From: Candidatus Benthicola azotiphorus | GTDB lineage: Bacteria > Gemmatimonadota > Gemmatimonadetes > Palauibacterales > Palauibacteraceae | DNA length: 5,180 nt | Direction: 5' to 3' | Assembly: GCA_947581745.1 (NCBI GenBank) | Contig: CANPVW010000109.1 | Location: 1-5,180, forward strand | Part shown: positions 4,437 through 5,180 of the stretch, one piece after another | Numbering within the stretch: the stretch's first letter is position 1 | Layout: every line of letters starts with the position of its first letter | Program-made: the position numbers and the translations under genes | Notes under the pieces: generated by a model | Databases searched by the model: none | Told to the model about the DNA's origin: nothing | The model's input: only the letters and a program-made list of their open reading frames with translations

Positions 4437-5024
4437 ATGAACACAAGCAAGATGGTTGCTCTGGCCGGCCTGGCCATGCTGGTCGTCTTCGCGACGCCGC
4501 TGGCGGCGCAGGACGCGGACGTTGCGAAGGACCAGGCGGCGACCGCAGACGAGGCCGCGGCGAAGAACAACGAGATGATGCAGGCTCATAAAGAGATGAT
4601 GCAGTCTCACAAGGACATGATGCAGTCTCAGAAGGGCATGATGGGCGAGGCCGCTGAAGGAGGCTGCGACTGCCCGTGCATGCAGGAGATGCGCGAGAAG
4701 ATGATGGAGGCCCATGCGGAAGGCATGGCCGAGGGCGAAGCCAATGCGGAAGGCATGGCTCACGCGGAAGGAATGACCCAGGCGCAGGGAATGGATCACC
4801 CCGAGGGTGACGACTCGGCGGAAGGCATGGATCACGACCAGATGATGCAGGCCCACGCGGAGATGATGGCGAACTGCGAGTGCATGGACGCCGACGGAGA
4901 CGACGGCGCCATGAGCTGCAAGATGCACGGCGGAAGCGGCACCATGGGGGAGATGAAGGGCGAGGGCATGCCGCACCAGCACGACATGAAGGCGGACGAC
5001 GCGGACGGGGACGACGAGGGCTGA
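4437..5024 (+). CDS. Secreted Met/His/Cys-rich acidic repeat protein, putative metal-binding, 195 aa
   Basis: The ATG at 4437 has AGAGGA 5 nt upstream. Residues 1-24 are a signal peptide (K5, core MVALAGLAMLVVFATPLAA, cut near LAA/QD), so the protein is exported. The mature 171 residues contain 28 Met, 10 His and 6 Cys and are strongly acidic; they have no Leu, Ile, Phe, Tyr or Trp and only one Val (V29), so a hydrophobic core is unlikely and disorder or metal-induced folding is expected. Layout: 46-70, three and a half heptads of (E/D)MMQ(A/S)(H/Q)K; 77-81, CDCPC; 102-137, six hexads around xxAEGM; 147-149, CEC; 151-157 and 188-195, DADGDD(E)G; 161-164, CKMH. MxxH or HxxM spacing occurs at 48/51, 51/54, 55/58, 58/61, 133/136, 137/140 and 140/143. 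Ligand content and spacing match the known Ag/Cu-binding logic of SilE and PcoE, without recognisable homology. A role in periplasmic or extracellular Cu(I)/Ag(I) buffering is inferred; a Ca-binding or structural role is the alternative. It is followed by its own terminator, so probably monocistronic. Confidence 0.88.
   Translation: MNTSKMVALAGLAMLVVFATPLAAQDADVAKDQAATADEAAAKNNEMMQAHKEMMQSHKDMMQSQKGMMGEAAEGGCDCPCMQEMREKMMEAHAEGMAEGEANAEGMAHAEGMTQAQGMDHPEGDDSAEGMDHDQMMQAHAEMMANCECMDADGDDGAMSCKMHGGSGTMGEMKGEGMPHQHDMKADDADGDDEG
4572..4646 (+). repeat. 21-nt in-frame tandem repeat (3.5 copies)
   Basis: Units at 4572-4592, 4593-4613 and 4614-4634 encode EMMQAHK, EMMQSHK and DMMQSQK; a partial fourth (4635-4646) encodes GMMG. 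The ATGATGCAG core is identical in the three full units, while third positions differ elsewhere (CAT/CAC, AAA/AAG, GAG/GAC). This points to old duplication kept under protein-level selection. Confidence 0.85.
4740..4847 (+). repeat. 18-nt in-frame tandem repeat region (six hexapeptide units)
   Basis: Six units in register encode ANAEGM, AHAEGM, TQAQGM, DHPEGD, DSAEGM and DHDQMM (residues 102-137). The DNA core GCGGAAGGCATG is seen exactly in several copies, and one extra out-of-register copy lies upstream at 4716-4727 (AEGM, residues 94-97). The units are more diverged than the 21-nt repeats. Confidence 0.75.
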
Positions 5025-5052
5025 TCGGTCGATCGGCGCGTAGCCAGACCCG

Positions 5053-5088
5053 GCCCGCGCCGCCGGGCGTGAGGTCAGGCCACTGACC
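5053..5088 (+). other. Two small hairpins in the 3' UTR
   Basis: GCCCG (5053-5057) pairs with CGGGC (5064-5068), and GGTCAG (5073-5078) pairs with CTGACC (5083-5088) around a GCCA loop. The second abuts the intrinsic terminator stem. Neither has a U-tract; they may stabilise the transcript's 3' end or be incidental. Confidence 0.35.
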
Positions 5089-5089
5089 G

Positions 5090-5137
5090 AACCGGAGCGG
5101 GACCCTCGACGAGGCCCTCCCGCTCCGGTTTCGTTTT
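5090..5137 (+). terminator. Strong Rho-independent terminator
   Basis: A perfect 13-bp stem, AACCGGAGCGGGA (5090-5102) with TCCCGCTCCGGTT (5118-5130), encloses a 15-nt loop that itself holds a small CCTC-GAC-GAGG hairpin (5104-5114). TCGTTTT follows at 5131-5137, and with TT at the stem base it gives the U-rich tract for plus-strand transcripts. It lies 65 nt after the stop codon of the Met-rich protein gene. On the minus strand no T-run follows the stem, so it is directional. Confidence 0.9.
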
Positions 5138-5180
5138 CCTATCCGGTTCGCCATCCCGTCGCAGGCACTCGATCACGCCG

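Noticed and set aside
4572..4847. CRISPR-like or minisatellite reading of the repeats
   Set aside because: Units are exact multiples of three, contiguous without spacers and in frame within a gene having a start, signal peptide and terminator; they are protein repeats.
4242..4982. 246-aa minus-strand frame rich in HH and LHH motifs
   Set aside because: The His runs are the reverse complement of the ATG (Met) codons in the Met-rich gene (CAT), so the apparent His-rich metal-binding protein is a mirror artefact.
5074..5180. Minus-strand frame entering from the right edge, open from 5180 to a stop at 5074-5076
   Set aside because: It would run through the strong terminator stem; a second minus frame stopping at 5139-5141 is equally possible. 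With about 40 nt beyond the terminator neither can be supported.

Overview
The window is GC-rich, gene-dense bacterial DNA with a Gram-negative envelope theme. It holds the end of an RND efflux pump, a predicted outer-membrane lipoprotein protease, a small beta-barrel protein and a secreted metal-ligand-rich protein. The style of the genes (an M48 lipoprotein with an added C-terminal domain, a TTG start behind a strong Shine-Dalgarno, signal peptides ending in AAQ, strong GC bias at third codon positions) would fit Gemmatimonadota or a similar GC-rich environmental lineage. That is a guess from style; no phylogenetic marker is present.

Layout. 1-78: last 25 codons of an RND-type inner-membrane efflux permease (+). 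87-992: a 301-aa conserved-looking protein of unknown function (-), tail to tail with the permease. 993-1193: divergent intergenic region with a -10-like box, a 22-codon upstream ORF and a 5'-UTR hairpin. 1194-2651: a 485-aa M48 metallopeptidase lipoprotein (+). 2815-3447: a 210-aa secreted, probably eight-stranded outer-membrane beta-barrel protein (+), starting at TTG. 3469-4239: a 256-aa PIG-L/LmbE-type zinc deacetylase (+), 21 nt behind the barrel gene and probably co-transcribed with it. 4240-4436: non-coding, with structured elements and tandem -35-like boxes. 4437-5024: a 195-aa secreted Met/His/Cys/Asp/Glu-rich repeat protein (+). 5025-5180: a 3' region with two small hairpins and a strong intrinsic terminator, then about 40 nt with no callable feature.

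The gene most worth attention is the last one. Its mature part has no Leu, Ile, Phe, Tyr or Trp and a single Val, so Met is almost its only large hydrophobic residue. Met and His recur in MxxH/HxxM spacing inside 7- and 6-residue tandem repeats, together with CxCxC, CxC and duplicated DADGDD motifs. This resembles the ligand logic of SilE/PcoE-type periplasmic Ag/Cu-binding proteins but is not recognisably homologous to them. The pump fragment at the left edge could in principle belong to the same metal-handling physiology, but several unrelated genes lie between, so that link is speculative. The protease and the barrel protein suggest outer-membrane biogenesis or quality control; the deacetylase substrate cannot be read from the sequence. 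I see no CRISPR array, tRNA, rRNA, insertion sequence or phage gene.
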